Source: Verrucomicrobiota bacterium | GTDB taxonomy: Bacteria; Verrucomicrobiota; Verrucomicrobiia; Opitutales; Opitutaceae | Assembly (NCBI GenBank): GCA_016721945.1 | Contig: JADKHC010000007.1 | Location: 124,001-188,000, forward strand | Direction: 5' to 3' | Length of the DNA: 64,000 bases | Part shown: positions 8,552 through 17,683 of the stretch, in pieces | Layout of the letters: the number at the start of each line of letters is the position of its first letter | How positions within the stretch are numbered: the first letter of the stretch is position 1 | Made by a program: the position numbers and the translations under genes | The notes under the pieces: model-generated | Seen by the model: the letters and a program-made list of their open reading frames with translations, nothing else | The model's database searches: none | What the model was told of the DNA's origin: nothing

Positions 8552-10255
8552 ATGCGTCTCAAACCAGCTTCCTCTATTCTCGCGTCCTTAACACTGGCCT
8601 GTCTCCTGACAGCCTGCGGCGGCGGTGGCTCAGGACAGACCGCCTCGCCCTCTTCTCCAACGACTCCCGCCACGCCCACAACCCCGACGACGCCTCCGAC
8701 GTCCACCACGACCACCGTGCTCAGCGTCGCTTATCCAGTTAATCCCGCGCTTCGCATCGGCATACCGAGTTCGCTGCAAACTCCCGTACTGACAAACGTC
8801 ACGGAAAGCCTACCCACTACGTTTTCTATAACGCAGGGTTCGTTGCCTCCGGGGCTGACCCTGAACGCTGACGGCACTTATTCGGGCACTCCAACGCAGG
8901 CCGGAGCTTTTGACTTCACCATTTCGGCCAACAACGACGTCCGCCTGGCCACCGATGCCATCCACGTTTCGGTTGTACCGGCCGATTATGAGTTCCCCCT
9001 CATGGGAGATCCCGGTGTTGCTTCCTTCCGGCCAGCGGCAAACGCGCCCGCTTACTACGTCGACTCCGTGCACGGCCTGGATTCCAACGACGGAAAATCG
9101 ACCGCCAAGGCGTGGAAAACCATCACCAAACTCAACGCAGCCACTCTCAAGGCGGGCGATGTTGTACGTCTGGCGCGTGGTTCGGTCTGGACTGACACAT
9201 TGCGCTTCGACCTCACCGAACCCGGGACTGCCGCCACGCCCATCGTGGTCGAGGCCTACGGTTCCGGCGACGCACCGACCATTTCCGTCGCGGCGGACAA
9301 AACCGCCGTGTATGTACGGAGTACCTACATCACCCTGCTCGATCTGAGGATCAGGGGAGGGAAGATCGGCTTCCAGACTTCTGCCGACTCCAGCTTCGTT
9401 GTCATTGCTGGTAACGAGATCGTCGACACCGGCATGGGCATCTACGCCGAGGGAACGGATCATCGTTTTCTCTCAAACTACATCCACGATCTGCACATCA
9501 TCCGGAACACACCCGGTGGCAACGATGACTACGGTGCCGAGGGTGTCGTAATGATGGGGTCCAACATGGAGGCCGCTTGGAACCGTCTAGTGAACTGTAT
9601 CGCCCCGAGCTACGATTTCGAAGTCGATGGCGGTGCATTTGAAACCTGGGGCTCCGCCAAGGTCGCCCATATCTACATTCATCATAACCTCGCTGACAAT
9701 GTTGACGGTTTTATGGAGCTGACGAACAACACCGACGACCTCGTCATCGCCCACAACCTCATCATCAACTCTCGCGGCGGGCTATGTTTCCATATCGACG
9801 ACATCGCTGGCAGCGTTTATACCTATTCGCGGGTTAGGTTTCAGAACAACGTCGTGTATCGTAACCCCAAGGTGCAGAAATCCGCTGTCTTCACCTTCCT
9901 CAGCAAGAACGTCGGGCAGCTCCTTCCGGGAAACGACATGATGGTTTACGACAACATCATCTGTAGCAACCGCCGCCTCACCTACAACCCGGAGGCTCTA
10001 GGCGCCAATTTCCACCACGAGAACAATCTCTACGATTTCACCACCGGCGGCAGCATGGGCACGACCCCGCTCGGAGCCACCGAGAAAATTGGAGACCCGA
10101 AATTCGTCGATCCCTCAAAAACCGATTTCCGTCTGATGCCGGGAAGTCCGGCTATCAATGCCGCGGGCAACATACTTTACCCCTACGATCTGGATGGCGT
10201 TCCCATTATTCAAAACGTCGGCCTGCCCGATATCGGTGCCTACGAAAGGAAATGA
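8552..10255 (+). CDS. Lipoprotein with one Ig-like (He_PIG) module and parallel beta-helix domain
   Basis: The ATG at 8552 is preferred to an in-frame TTG at 8468 because it gives a compact signal peptide with lipobox LLTAC (Cys22), then a Gly run and Thr/Pro linker. The product is 567 residues. One He_PIG module follows (GSLPPGLTLNADGTYSGTP). The rest is a right-handed beta-helix domain similar to the second gene of the array: PAYYVDSVHGLDSNDGKST, GDVVRLARGSVW and many Asn turns (HHNLADN, HNLIINS, RFQNNVVYRN). The second gene has an FN3 domain in the position where this one has an Ig module, so the two look like a duplication with a swapped accessory module. Catalytic function is not evident from sequence. 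Confidence 0.87.
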   Translation: MRLKPASSILASLTLACLLTACGGGGSGQTASPSSPTTPATPTTPTTPPTSTTTTVLSVAYPVNPALRIGIPSSLQTPVLTNVTESLPTTFSITQGSLPPGLTLNADGTYSGTPTQAGAFDFTISANNDVRLATDAIHVSVVPADYEFPLMGDPGVASFRPAANAPAYYVDSVHGLDSNDGKSTAKAWKTITKLNAATLKAGDVVRLARGSVWTDTLRFDLTEPGTAATPIVVEAYGSGDAPTISVAADKTAVYVRSTYITLLDLRIRGGKIGFQTSADSSFVVIAGNEIVDTGMGIYAEGTDHRFLSNYIHDLHIIRNTPGGNDDYGAEGVVMMGSNMEAAWNRLVNCIAPSYDFEVDGGAFETWGSAKVAHIYIHHNLADNVDGFMELTNNTDDLVIAHNLIINSRGGLCFHIDDIAGSVYTYSRVRFQNNVVYRNPKVQKSAVFTFLSKNVGQLLPGNDMMVYDNIICSNRRLTYNPEALGANFHHENNLYDFTTGGSMGTTPLGATEKIGDPKFVDPSKTDFRLMPGSPAINAAGNILYPYDLDGVPIIQNVGLPDIGAYERK

Positions 10256-10299
10256 GCCCTGGCCGTCGGGCCTACGCGAGTCTTGCCAACCCAGACGGC

Positions 10300-10321
10300 A
10301 CAGGTTAATGCATCAACCTGT
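10300..10321. promoter_or_regulatory. 22-bp near-perfect palindrome upstream of the hybrid sensor kinase gene
   Basis: The two half-sites read ACAGGTT and AACCTGT around ATGCAT-like central bases, with one mismatched pair. It lies between the last lipoprotein gene and the kinase start at 10476. No T-tract follows, so an operator is at least as likely as a terminator hairpin. No regulator is identified. Confidence 0.35.
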
Positions 10322-10475
10322 TACTTCCTCGCGAGTTTCTTGGTGTGCCTCGTTCTTCATTCATCTCGACGCGTTAGTTGTGCGATCTCGGTCAAAACCT
10401 CAGCCATCTGCTTTAGGCGTGCCCCAGCCAACAGATTATATTACCTCGAAGCGGCCTAACAGCTTCTCCTCGCCG

Positions 10476-13400
10476 ATGAATATTTCTAGTCGGTGGTTCT
10501 CCCGATTCTTGTTTGGGGCGGTTGTGCTATTTGTGGCGTTCGGCTTCTGCCCGCCGGTTTTGGGGCAGGCTCATTTGATTGGTGCGGCGGCCCCGGGATT
10601 GCTTGAGGTTGGCGCTCCACAGTTTGCGATACGCGGCCAGAATGACATCGGGCTGAATTCGCCACCGACCGATTTTCGCGTGATGCCCGATGGGAGAATC
10701 CTTGTGTACGCGCCGGGCCAATTAGCGTTTGGAGATGGTTATCGTTGGGAAGTTTTTCGGCAGGTGTCTCGTGGCACCCAAATTTTTGGGACGGCCGTGG
10801 CGGTTGATCACGAAGGTGGTATTTATACCGGCATGCCGGATGGTTTTGGGAAGGTTGAGTTCCAAGAAAATGGCCGGTGGCGTGTGACGCCTTTGGCGCA
10901 ATGGCAGGGGAACGATGCGGCGCGTGTGCCGACCTTATTTTCTGTTATCCAGGAGGGTGACGATTGGTTCTGGCACGGCGGCAGCGGCCCGCTTGTTGGC
11001 TGGCGGCCCGGAGATTCTCCGCAGATTCTGGGGCGTGCGGATACGATTGAGCACGCTTTCAGGCTGGGTGACGCGAGCTATCTCAGCGACCGGACGACGG
11101 GTCAGCTGTTCAGGCTCAAGGCTGGGGCTATGGAATCGGTCGCTTTTTTGCCCACGATTTCGGTCAACGAGACTATCACGTGTTCGGCGCCGTTTGGCGA
11201 AGGTCGGCTGCTCGTTGGCACTTACGCGCATGGCTTGTGGGTGTTCGATGGTTCTAGAGCGGTGCCGTTTGTGCGCGACGGGTTGCTGGGGTCTGAGGTG
11301 AGGATCAATGCGGTTTGCGAGGTGCCGGGCGGGCAGTACGCGGCGGCGGTCGAGAATCATGGAGTCGTTTTCTTCGATGCCCAGGGACGCACGTTGCAGG
11401 TATTGAGCCGAACCGTCGACCATCGGCTTACGCATGTCCGCAGATTACAATCTGCGCCGGGCGGGGTGCTTTGGGGGCTGTTGGGTGACGGTATTCTGTC
11501 CATTGAGTTTCCGTCGCGTGTGTCGTATTTAGAACCGTTGATTGGTTCTGGTGTGGCGACAGCGCATCCGTATCGGTACAACGGGCGTCTTTGGATGTTG
11601 GTGGATGGGAAAGTACGCCAGGGCGTTTACGATGCAGCGGGGCGGCTGACCGGCTTTACGGACGACACGCCGCCGGAACGTTATGCCTTTGCCCTTTCGT
11701 TGGCTGGAGGTCGGTTGATCGCCGGCACGAACCGGGGTAGCTATTTTCGTGGGCCGGATGGCTGGGTTCCGTTTGCACCGAATACGGAAAACCTGCGCAT
11801 CCTCGATCCAAACCCTATCAATGGCCGCTGGCTTTACGGTGCTCGGGACGAAGTGGGCTGGCTGCGGCCCACCGCCGATGGTTATGAGCTTTCAGCCACC
11901 TTGGTTCCCTTCCTTAGAAATTTATACAACACCGAGACGGATGCGGATGGCTCGATCTGGATCGAAATGGGCAATGGTCGCCTGGGGCGGCTGCAACGGA
12001 ACGGCGATCGACTCGCTGTCGAGTTCTTCGGCCAGCAGGAAGGTGTCTTGGATGGTTGGGCGCAGATTTTTAAAATCGATGGTCAGGTGCGGTTCAACTT
12101 CCACCGGGGGGTCTTGCGATTTGATCCTATTGCCCGGCAGTTTGTCTCTGACGATGAGTTCGTTCGGCGGCATTCGTTGCTCAACGACGTGTACGGACGA
12201 CCGGTGCGTGATGTAGCTGGGCGCCTCTGGGTCGCAGCCGCTGGATCGATGCATGTGCTGGAAGAAAAAGACGGGGTCTGGCGTGATCTGCATGAGAAAA
12301 TGCCGCCGGGGCTGGAGCTGTATTTCTTGTGTGTCGAGGAAGGCGGGGTGGTGTGGTTGCACCGCGAATTTCGGCTCATGCGCTACGATCCAGCCATGCC
12401 TGTGGCCAAGCCCGCTCCGCTGCAGGCGCTTATAACCCGGGTGGAGTTTCCTCTTACTGATCGAAACTGGTTCGTCTCGGGGCGCGAGTTGCCTGCGCTG
12501 GCCTTCGGGGACAACGCGCTCGTCGCGCACTTTGTTGCTCCTGGTAGTTTGTTTGCGGGCCCGGTGTCATTCGAAGTCAAGCTGGAGGGCGCGGACGACA
12601 AATGGGTCGATGCTGGCAGTGGCGGAGCGGCGGGTTTTAACCGGTTGAAAGAAGGGCGCTACGTGCTTCACGTGCGTCCCCACACCAGCGAGCTCACCGG
12701 CGAGGAATCGACGGTGGCTTTTGTGGTTAATCCGCCGTGGTTCCGGACGCGCACGGCGTACGTCATCTATGGATTGAGTGCGCTCGCACTCATCCTGCTG
12801 GTCGCCTGGCTGGCTTCCTTTCTTCAGCGCCGGGAAAACTTACGGCTCGAACTTCTCGTGGCGCAACGCACGCACGAACTCGTTGCCTCTAATCGAAAGT
12901 TAGAGAATCAGGTCGAGGAAATTCAGCGTCTGTCGCAGGCGGTCGAGCAAAGCCCCAATGGCATCGCTCTGGCCGCGCCCGACGGATCTATCGTATTCGC
13001 CAATCCCTCTTTCTGTGCGATTTATGGGTATGAATTGACCGACTTGGCGGGGCGTAATATCCGCAACCTTGCGGCAGAGCCCTTGAGTGTGGAACTTGAA
13101 AAAGAGATCGCCGATGCGCTGACCGCTGGTGCCTCGTGGCGTGGCCAGTTGACGAACCGAACCAAAGAGGGTCGCACGATCCGCGTGCGGGTCATCCTTG
13201 CGGCGATCCGTAGTCCGGATGGGGTTATCAGAAACCATCTCGCCCTCCACGAAGATATCACCGAGTGGCTGGCCGAACAGGAGCGTCGTCGTCGACTGGA
13301 ATCGCAGCTTCTGCAGGCGCAGAAACTCGACGCACTCGGAACTCTGGCCGGAGGCATAGCGCACGATTTCAATAACATTCTTACCGGTATTCTCGGGTTC

Positions 13401-14456
13401 GGCGAAATATCGAAGCTTCTCGCGGGAGATAATTTCGAACTGCAAGATGCTTTGGCACAGATCACGAAAGCGGGCATGCGCGCCAAGGATTTGGTGGCAC
13501 GCATTCTGACCTTTACTCGTCAGAGCAACGCACAGCTGCAGTCCATCGATCTCTCCTTGGTGGTAATGGAAGCAGTGAAACTTTTGCGCGCATCCACTCC
13601 CGCAACAATCGAAGTCGTTGCGATGCTTCAGCCCGGGATTGTTCGCGCTGATCCGACTCAGATTCAGCAGATCGTAATTAACCTCGGCACGAATGCCGTC
13701 CATGCGATTGGCGACAGACCCGGACGGATCGACGTAACTGTCCAGCTCGTGCAGGTGGATGAGTCGCTGGCTTCTGAGATGCGGGATCTTGCCCCTGGCG
13801 ATTGGATAAAGTTGACGCTGTCCGATAACGGTCACGGCATGGATACGTCCACCGTAAATCGCATGTTCGAGCCGTTCTTTACGACGAAAAAACCGGGCGA
13901 GGGCACAGGGCTCGGGCTGGCGATTGTGCGCGCCATATTGACCAGCCATCATGGCGCAGTGCGTGTGCGGAGCGTGGTGGGGGCGGGGACGACCTTTGAG
14001 CTGTTTTTCCCAAAGAGTAACGAAAGACCTTTTTCGCTGCCCGATTCCTCGACGCCTTCGAGTGGAGGAAACCGCGAGGTTCTGGTGGTGGACGATGAAG
14101 AGGGCGTAGGGCTGTTTGTGGAGGCGTACCTGCGGAAGCAGGGTTATCACCCCGAGGTCTTCACCGATCCGCGCAAAGCTCTTGCCGCCTATGAGAAGGC
14201 TCCCACGAGATTTAGTGCCATCGTTACGGACCTAACCATGCCGTATATGACGGGAGCCGAGTTGCTCGAACGGATTCGTGCGCAAGGCCGGGCGATCCCG
14301 GCGGTAATTATTTCTGGATACAGCGAAGATTTGATGCGTATCCGATCCGAGACGGTGACGCATTGTGCCGTGCTGCAAAAACCGTTTACCGGCGAAGATC
14401 TAGGTCGTTCGCTCGATCAAGTGATCCGAAGTCTGAGCACGGGCCGCAACGCGTGA
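10476..14456 (+). CDS. Hybrid sensor histidine kinase: beta-propeller sensor, Y_Y_Y, PAS, HisKA, HATPase_c and receiver
   Basis: The start at ATG 10476 gives a signal sequence (FLFGAVVLFVAFGFCPPVLG) and a 1326-residue product. Residues about 35-640 carry repeated short strands typical of two-component-regulator beta-propellers. A Y_Y_Y-like domain follows (about 650-755), then a transmembrane helix (about 760-783). On the cytoplasmic side are a PAS/PAC pair (about 815-940), HisKA with GTLAGGIAHDFNN (phospho-acceptor His963), HATPase_c boxes (INLGTNAVHAI, DNGHGMD, EGTGLGLAIV), and a receiver from about 1200 (LVVDDEEG, phospho-acceptor Asp1252 in VTDLTMP, Lys1302). The architecture resembles hybrid sensors that detect glycan fragments in Bacteroidetes, but no DNA-binding output domain is present. 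Its place directly after the lipoprotein array suggests that it controls it. Confidence 0.93.
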   Translation: MNISSRWFSRFLFGAVVLFVAFGFCPPVLGQAHLIGAAAPGLLEVGAPQFAIRGQNDIGLNSPPTDFRVMPDGRILVYAPGQLAFGDGYRWEVFRQVSRGTQIFGTAVAVDHEGGIYTGMPDGFGKVEFQENGRWRVTPLAQWQGNDAARVPTLFSVIQEGDDWFWHGGSGPLVGWRPGDSPQILGRADTIEHAFRLGDASYLSDRTTGQLFRLKAGAMESVAFLPTISVNETITCSAPFGEGRLLVGTYAHGLWVFDGSRAVPFVRDGLLGSEVRINAVCEVPGGQYAAAVENHGVVFFDAQGRTLQVLSRTVDHRLTHVRRLQSAPGGVLWGLLGDGILSIEFPSRVSYLEPLIGSGVATAHPYRYNGRLWMLVDGKVRQGVYDAAGRLTGFTDDTPPERYAFALSLAGGRLIAGTNRGSYFRGPDGWVPFAPNTENLRILDPNPINGRWLYGARDEVGWLRPTADGYELSATLVPFLRNLYNTETDADGSIWIEMGNGRLGRLQRNGDRLAVEFFGQQEGVLDGWAQIFKIDGQVRFNFHRGVLRFDPIARQFVSDDEFVRRHSLLNDVYGRPVRDVAGRLWVAAAGSMHVLEEKDGVWRDLHEKMPPGLELYFLCVEEGGVVWLHREFRLMRYDPAMPVAKPAPLQALITRVEFPLTDRNWFVSGRELPALAFGDNALVAHFVAPGSLFAGPVSFEVKLEGADDKWVDAGSGGAAGFNRLKEGRYVLHVRPHTSELTGEESTVAFVVNPPWFRTRTAYVIYGLSALALILLVAWLASFLQRRENLRLELLVAQRTHELVASNRKLENQVEEIQRLSQAVEQSPNGIALAAPDGSIVFANPSFCAIYGYELTDLAGRNIRNLAAEPLSVELEKEIADALTAGASWRGQLTNRTKEGRTIRVRVILAAIRSPDGVIRNHLALHEDITEWLAEQERRRRLESQLLQAQKLDALGTLAGGIAHDFNNILTGILGFGEISKLLAGDNFELQDALAQITKAGMRAKDLVARILTFTRQSNAQLQSIDLSLVVMEAVKLLRASTPATIEVVAMLQPGIVRADPTQIQQIVINLGTNAVHAIGDRPGRIDVTVQLVQVDESLASEMRDLAPGDWIKLTLSDNGHGMDTSTVNRMFEPFFTTKKPGEGTGLGLAIVRAILTSHHGAVRVRSVVGAGTTFELFFPKSNERPFSLPDSSTPSSGGNREVLVVDDEEGVGLFVEAYLRKQGYHPEVFTDPRKALAAYEKAPTRFSAIVTDLTMPYMTGAELLERIRAQGRAIPAVIISGYSEDLMRIRSETVTHCAVLQKPFTGEDLGRSLDQVIRSLSTGRNA

Positions 14457-14508
14457 GAGGAGTCGGGTACGCGGCTCGGTCGGCGGTCCCCGTACGGTTT
14501 GGATTTTG

Positions 14509-14638
14509 GTAGGGCGGATGGTCCTCCCTCGACAGTACGTTCGACAGGCTCAGGCCCTGAGCAGAGCCGAAGGGCTCTGGACCCTGAGCTTGCCGAACGG
14601 GCTCATCCGCCGCGGGCAATGCGGAGCATTGCCCCTAC
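14509..14638. repeat. Compound palindromic intergenic element
   Basis: The ends read GTAGGG and CCCCTAC. Inside are nested inverted repeats: GCGGATG with CATCCGC, a longer GTTCGACAGGCTCAGG-type arm with its imperfect complement, CAGAGCC with GGCTCTG around GAAG, and a GGCAATGC/GCATTGCC hairpin. It fills most of the 329-base gap between the kinase gene and the convergent fumarase gene. It has no coding capacity. Confidence 0.6.
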
Positions 14639-14712
14639 CTCGGATCGCAAAGCATAAGGCACAACTCTCAAGTGACGTTGGTATTTACTCCTTCCTCGGC
14701 CAGATAACAAAA

Positions 14713-14741
14713 AAGCGCGGCCGCTTTTAGCGGCCGCGCTT
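14713..14741 (-). terminator. Rho-independent terminator of the fumarase gene
   Basis: A perfect 13-bp GC-rich stem (14713-14725 with 14729-14741) encloses a 3-base loop. On the minus strand it is followed by a run of T, located about 45 bases past the fumarase stop codon. Confidence 0.85.
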
Positions 14742-14754
14742 GGTTATGAAAGGT

Positions 14755-14777
14755 TCGCCTGCAAGCAGGCTCCTACA
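14755..14777. repeat. Single REP-like palindrome
   Basis: The sequence contains GCCTGCAAGCAGGCTCCTAC. It is identical to one arm of the inverted pair at 25156-25215. It sits in the 3' untranslated stretch of the fumarase gene, between its stop codon and its terminator. Confidence 0.65.
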
Positions 14778-14785
14778 TCGGAAGC

Positions 14786-16432
14786 TTACTTTTTCGTGCC
14801 AGAGGCGACGACGGTGTTGGCTTGGACGAAGAAGTCGTTGCCCTTGTCGTCGACGAGGATGAAGGCCGGGAAGTCGACAACTTCGATTTTCCAGATGGCT
14901 TCCATGCCGAGCTCAGGATATTCGAGCGTTTCGACTTTCTTGATGTTTTCCTTCGCGAGGATTGCGGCAGGACCACCAATCGAGCCGAGGTAGAAGCCTT
15001 TGTATTTGGAGCAGGCGTCGGTGACTTGTTTCGAGCGATTACCCTTGGCGATCATCACCATGGAACCACCCATCGATTGGAAGAGGTCAACATAGCTGTC
15101 CATGCGGCCGGCTGTAGTGGGCCCGAAACTACCAGACGCGTAACCAACTGGCGTCTTGGCGGGGCCGGCGTAGTAGACCGGGTGGTTCTTGATGTAGTCG
15201 GGCAGGCCTTTGCCGGAGTCGACGCGTTCCTTCAACTTCGCGTGGGCGATGTCACGGGCGACGACCATCGGGCCGGAGAGCAGCACGCGGGTTGTGACCG
15301 GATGTTTTGCGAGTTCGGCGCGGATTGCATCCATCGGCTGGTTTAGGTCGATGCGAACTGGATTGGTTTCTTTTAGCGCGCGGAGATGGTTCGGGATGAA
15401 CTGGCCGGGGTTGGTCTCCATCTTTTCGACGAAGATGCCGTCCTTGGTGATCTTGGCCTTGATGTTGCGATCGGCCGAGCAGGAGACGCCCATGCCGACG
15501 GGGCAGCTGGCGCCGTGGCGGGGGAGGCGGACGACGCGGACGTCGAGGGCGAAATATTTGCCACCGAACTGGGCGCCGACGCCGCTCTTCTCGGCGATGT
15601 CGAGGACCATTTTCTCAGCATCGAGGTCGCGGAAGGCCTGACCGAGTTTGTTACCCTTGGTCGGGAGCGAGTCGTAGTATTTGGCGGAGGCGATCTTGAC
15701 GGTCTTGAGGCAGGCTTCGGCGCTGGTGCCACCGATCACGAAGACGAGGTGGTAGGGCGGGCAAGCGGCGGTACCGAGCATCTTCATTTTTTCGGTGAAG
15801 AAGGCGGCGAGGCTCTTCGGATTGAGCAGCGCTTTTGTCTCTTGGAAGAGGTACGTCTTGTTGGCCGAGCCGCCGCCTTTGGCGACGAAAAGGAATTCGT
15901 ATTTCTGGCCTTCGGTCGCATAGATGTCGACTTGGGCGGGGAGATTGGTTCCGGTGTTGACCTCGTCGTACATGTCGAGCGGCGCGGTCTGCGAGTAGCG
16001 CAGGTTTTCCTGAGTGTAGACGTCGTAGACGCCTTTGCTGAGCCATTCGGCGTCGTTGGCGCCGGTCCAGACCTGCTGGCCTTTTTTCGCGACGATGGTG
16101 GCGGTGCCGGTGTCCTGACAGAAGGGCAGGATGCCTTCGGCGGAGATCTCAGCGTTCTTCAGCATGGTGAGGGCGACGTACTTGTCGTTCTCAGAGGCCT
16201 GTGGGTCATCGAGGATACCGGCGACTTGCTTAAGATGTTTCGCGCGGAGGAGGAAGGACGTGTCGCGGATCGCGTGTTGAGCGACGTAGGCGAGGGCGGA
16301 TGGTTCGACCTTGAGGATTTCTTTGCCTTCGAAGGTGGCGGTGGAGACGCCTTCTTTCGAGAGGAGGCGGTACTCGGTTTCGTCGGTGCCGAGCGGGAAT
16401 GGATCTTGGTAGGTGAACGGAGGCGTGGCCAT
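14786..16432 (-). CDS. fumA: Class I (iron-sulfur) fumarate hydratase
   Basis: Converts fumarate to L-malate in the TCA cycle, in the cytoplasm, as a homodimer with an oxygen-sensitive 4Fe-4S cluster. The 548-residue length equals that of E. coli FumA. Three cysteines fall at the known cluster-ligand positions: Cys105 in ILPFCQDTGTA, Cys224 in GTAACPPYH and Cys318 in GVSCSADRN. Other family signatures are KGGGSANKTYL, GGTSAEACLKT and the C-terminal beta-type domain with GPTTAGRMDSY and KGNRSKQVTDAC. It is transcribed towards the kinase gene, with its own terminator downstream and kdsD 190 bases upstream on the same strand. The choice between fumA-like isoforms cannot be made, so the symbol denotes the class. 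Confidence 0.95.
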   Translation of the reverse strand: MATPPFTYQDPFPLGTDETEYRLLSKEGVSTATFEGKEILKVEPSALAYVAQHAIRDTSFLLRAKHLKQVAGILDDPQASENDKYVALTMLKNAEISAEGILPFCQDTGTATIVAKKGQQVWTGANDAEWLSKGVYDVYTQENLRYSQTAPLDMYDEVNTGTNLPAQVDIYATEGQKYEFLFVAKGGGSANKTYLFQETKALLNPKSLAAFFTEKMKMLGTAACPPYHLVFVIGGTSAEACLKTVKIASAKYYDSLPTKGNKLGQAFRDLDAEKMVLDIAEKSGVGAQFGGKYFALDVRVVRLPRHGASCPVGMGVSCSADRNIKAKITKDGIFVEKMETNPGQFIPNHLRALKETNPVRIDLNQPMDAIRAELAKHPVTTRVLLSGPMVVARDIAHAKLKERVDSGKGLPDYIKNHPVYYAGPAKTPVGYASGSFGPTTAGRMDSYVDLFQSMGGSMVMIAKGNRSKQVTDACSKYKGFYLGSIGGPAAILAKENIKKVETLEYPELGMEAIWKIEVVDFPAFILVDDKGNDFFVQANTVVASGTKK

Positions 16433-16624
16433 AAGAGGAGGAAGTTAAAGGGATTGAGGATGGACGGAGGTTAAGGAGGAAGGGGAAAACGAGACCGCGC
16501 GAAGGAATAAGGGGAGGTTGCGAGGGGATTAAGTTGGAGCGTTAGCGGAATTTGGCCACCTATGTCCACTGATGGGCACCGATTTTTCGAATCTGTGTTT
16601 ATCGGCGATTATCAGGGGTGTTAA

Positions 16625-17611
16625 CTAGATCAGTTTCAACTTCGGCAGATCCTGGCTGTCGACGAGGCCGACGGGCTGGTTGCGGCGGTTGAGGACGATG
16701 AGGTCGTCGATTTTGTGCGCTTCGAAAATGCGTAGCGCTTCCACGCCGAGCACGTCTTCGCCGATGGTTTTGGGCGAGCGTGTCATAAAATCGGATACGG
16801 GGCGTTCGAGGAAGCCCGGGCCGGTGAGCGCGCTGCGGCGGAAATCGCCGTCGGTGAAGATACCGGCGAGTTTGCCGGTTTTGCCGACGAGGGCGATGCT
16901 GCCGGACTTGGCCTTGGTCATGGCGAGGATGGCTTCCTGAATCGTGCCGGTTTCGCGCATGATCGGAAGGCGGTCGCCGCTGCGCATGATGTCTTTGACC
17001 TTGAGAAGCAGGAGGCGTCCGAGGTTGCCTGCGGGATGGTAACGAGCGAAATCTTCGCGGGTCATGCCGCGGCTTTCGAGGAGAACCATCGCGAGGGCAT
17101 CGCCCATGGCGAGCGCGGCGGTGGTGCTGGCGGTAGGAGCTAGTTTTAGCGGGCAGGCTTCGCGCGGCACACAGTAGATGAGGTGGTGTTCGGCGAGGCG
17201 GGCGAGGTCGGAGTCGGCCTGGCTGGTGAAGGCGACGATGCGTACGTTGAAACGTTTCAACACCGGCACGAGGCGGAGGATTTCCTCAGTCTGGCCGCTG
17301 TTGCTGAGCAGGATCGCGAGATCGTTTTCGTCGCAAAGCCCGAGATCGCCGTGGAGCGCTTGCGTGGCGTCGAGGAAACACGAGGAGACGCCGGTGCTGT
17401 TGAAGGTGCCGACGAGTTTTTGCGCGATGTGCGCGGACTTGCCGACGCCGCTGAAAATAAGTTTGCCGCCGCGTGCGGTGGTGGCCTCGACCGCGTGGAC
17501 TACGGTGACGAAATTTTCGTCAAGCGCCTTGGCCGTGGCGTCGAGCGCATCGGTCTCGATGCGGATGCAGGCGCGGGCGCGGGAGAGAATGGTTTTGGGA
17601 TTAAGGGCCAT
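16625..17611 (-). CDS. kdsD: D-arabinose 5-phosphate isomerase (KdsD/KpsF family)
   Basis: Interconverts ribulose 5-phosphate and arabinose 5-phosphate, the first step towards KDO for lipopolysaccharide. The 328-residue length is normal. The N-terminal SIS domain (about residues 30-190) shows GVGKSAHIAQK, HGDLG, LSNSGQTEE and LAPTASTTAALAMGDALA, and is followed by HPAGNLG. Two CBS domains fill about residues 205-325 (VKDIMRSGDRLP, GIFTDGDFRR, DFMTRSPKTI). Its presence supports an LPS-bearing Gram-negative envelope. No other KDO genes are next to it. Confidence 0.94.
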   Translation of the reverse strand: MALNPKTILSRARACIRIETDALDATAKALDENFVTVVHAVEATTARGGKLIFSGVGKSAHIAQKLVGTFNSTGVSSCFLDATQALHGDLGLCDENDLAILLSNSGQTEEILRLVPVLKRFNVRIVAFTSQADSDLARLAEHHLIYCVPREACPLKLAPTASTTAALAMGDALAMVLLESRGMTREDFARYHPAGNLGRLLLLKVKDIMRSGDRLPIMRETGTIQEAILAMTKAKSGSIALVGKTGKLAGIFTDGDFRRSALTGPGFLERPVSDFMTRSPKTIGEDVLGVEALRIFEAHKIDDLIVLNRRNQPVGLVDSQDLPKLKLI

Positions 17612-17683
17612 TTAAGATTGAATCGTGGGGCAGGTTGCTGAAGTTAGGGGTTACTTTTTCACGTTCAAATCCTTTCCGCTACG

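Noticed and set aside
12900..14150. 416-residue minus-strand open frame within the kinase gene
   Set aside because: Shadow of the kinase domains, whose motifs on the plus strand are unambiguous.
15386..16474. 362-residue plus-strand open frame opposite the fumarase gene
   Set aside because: It is the GC-rich antisense shadow of fumarase: the minus-strand frame has the conserved cysteines and full family length.
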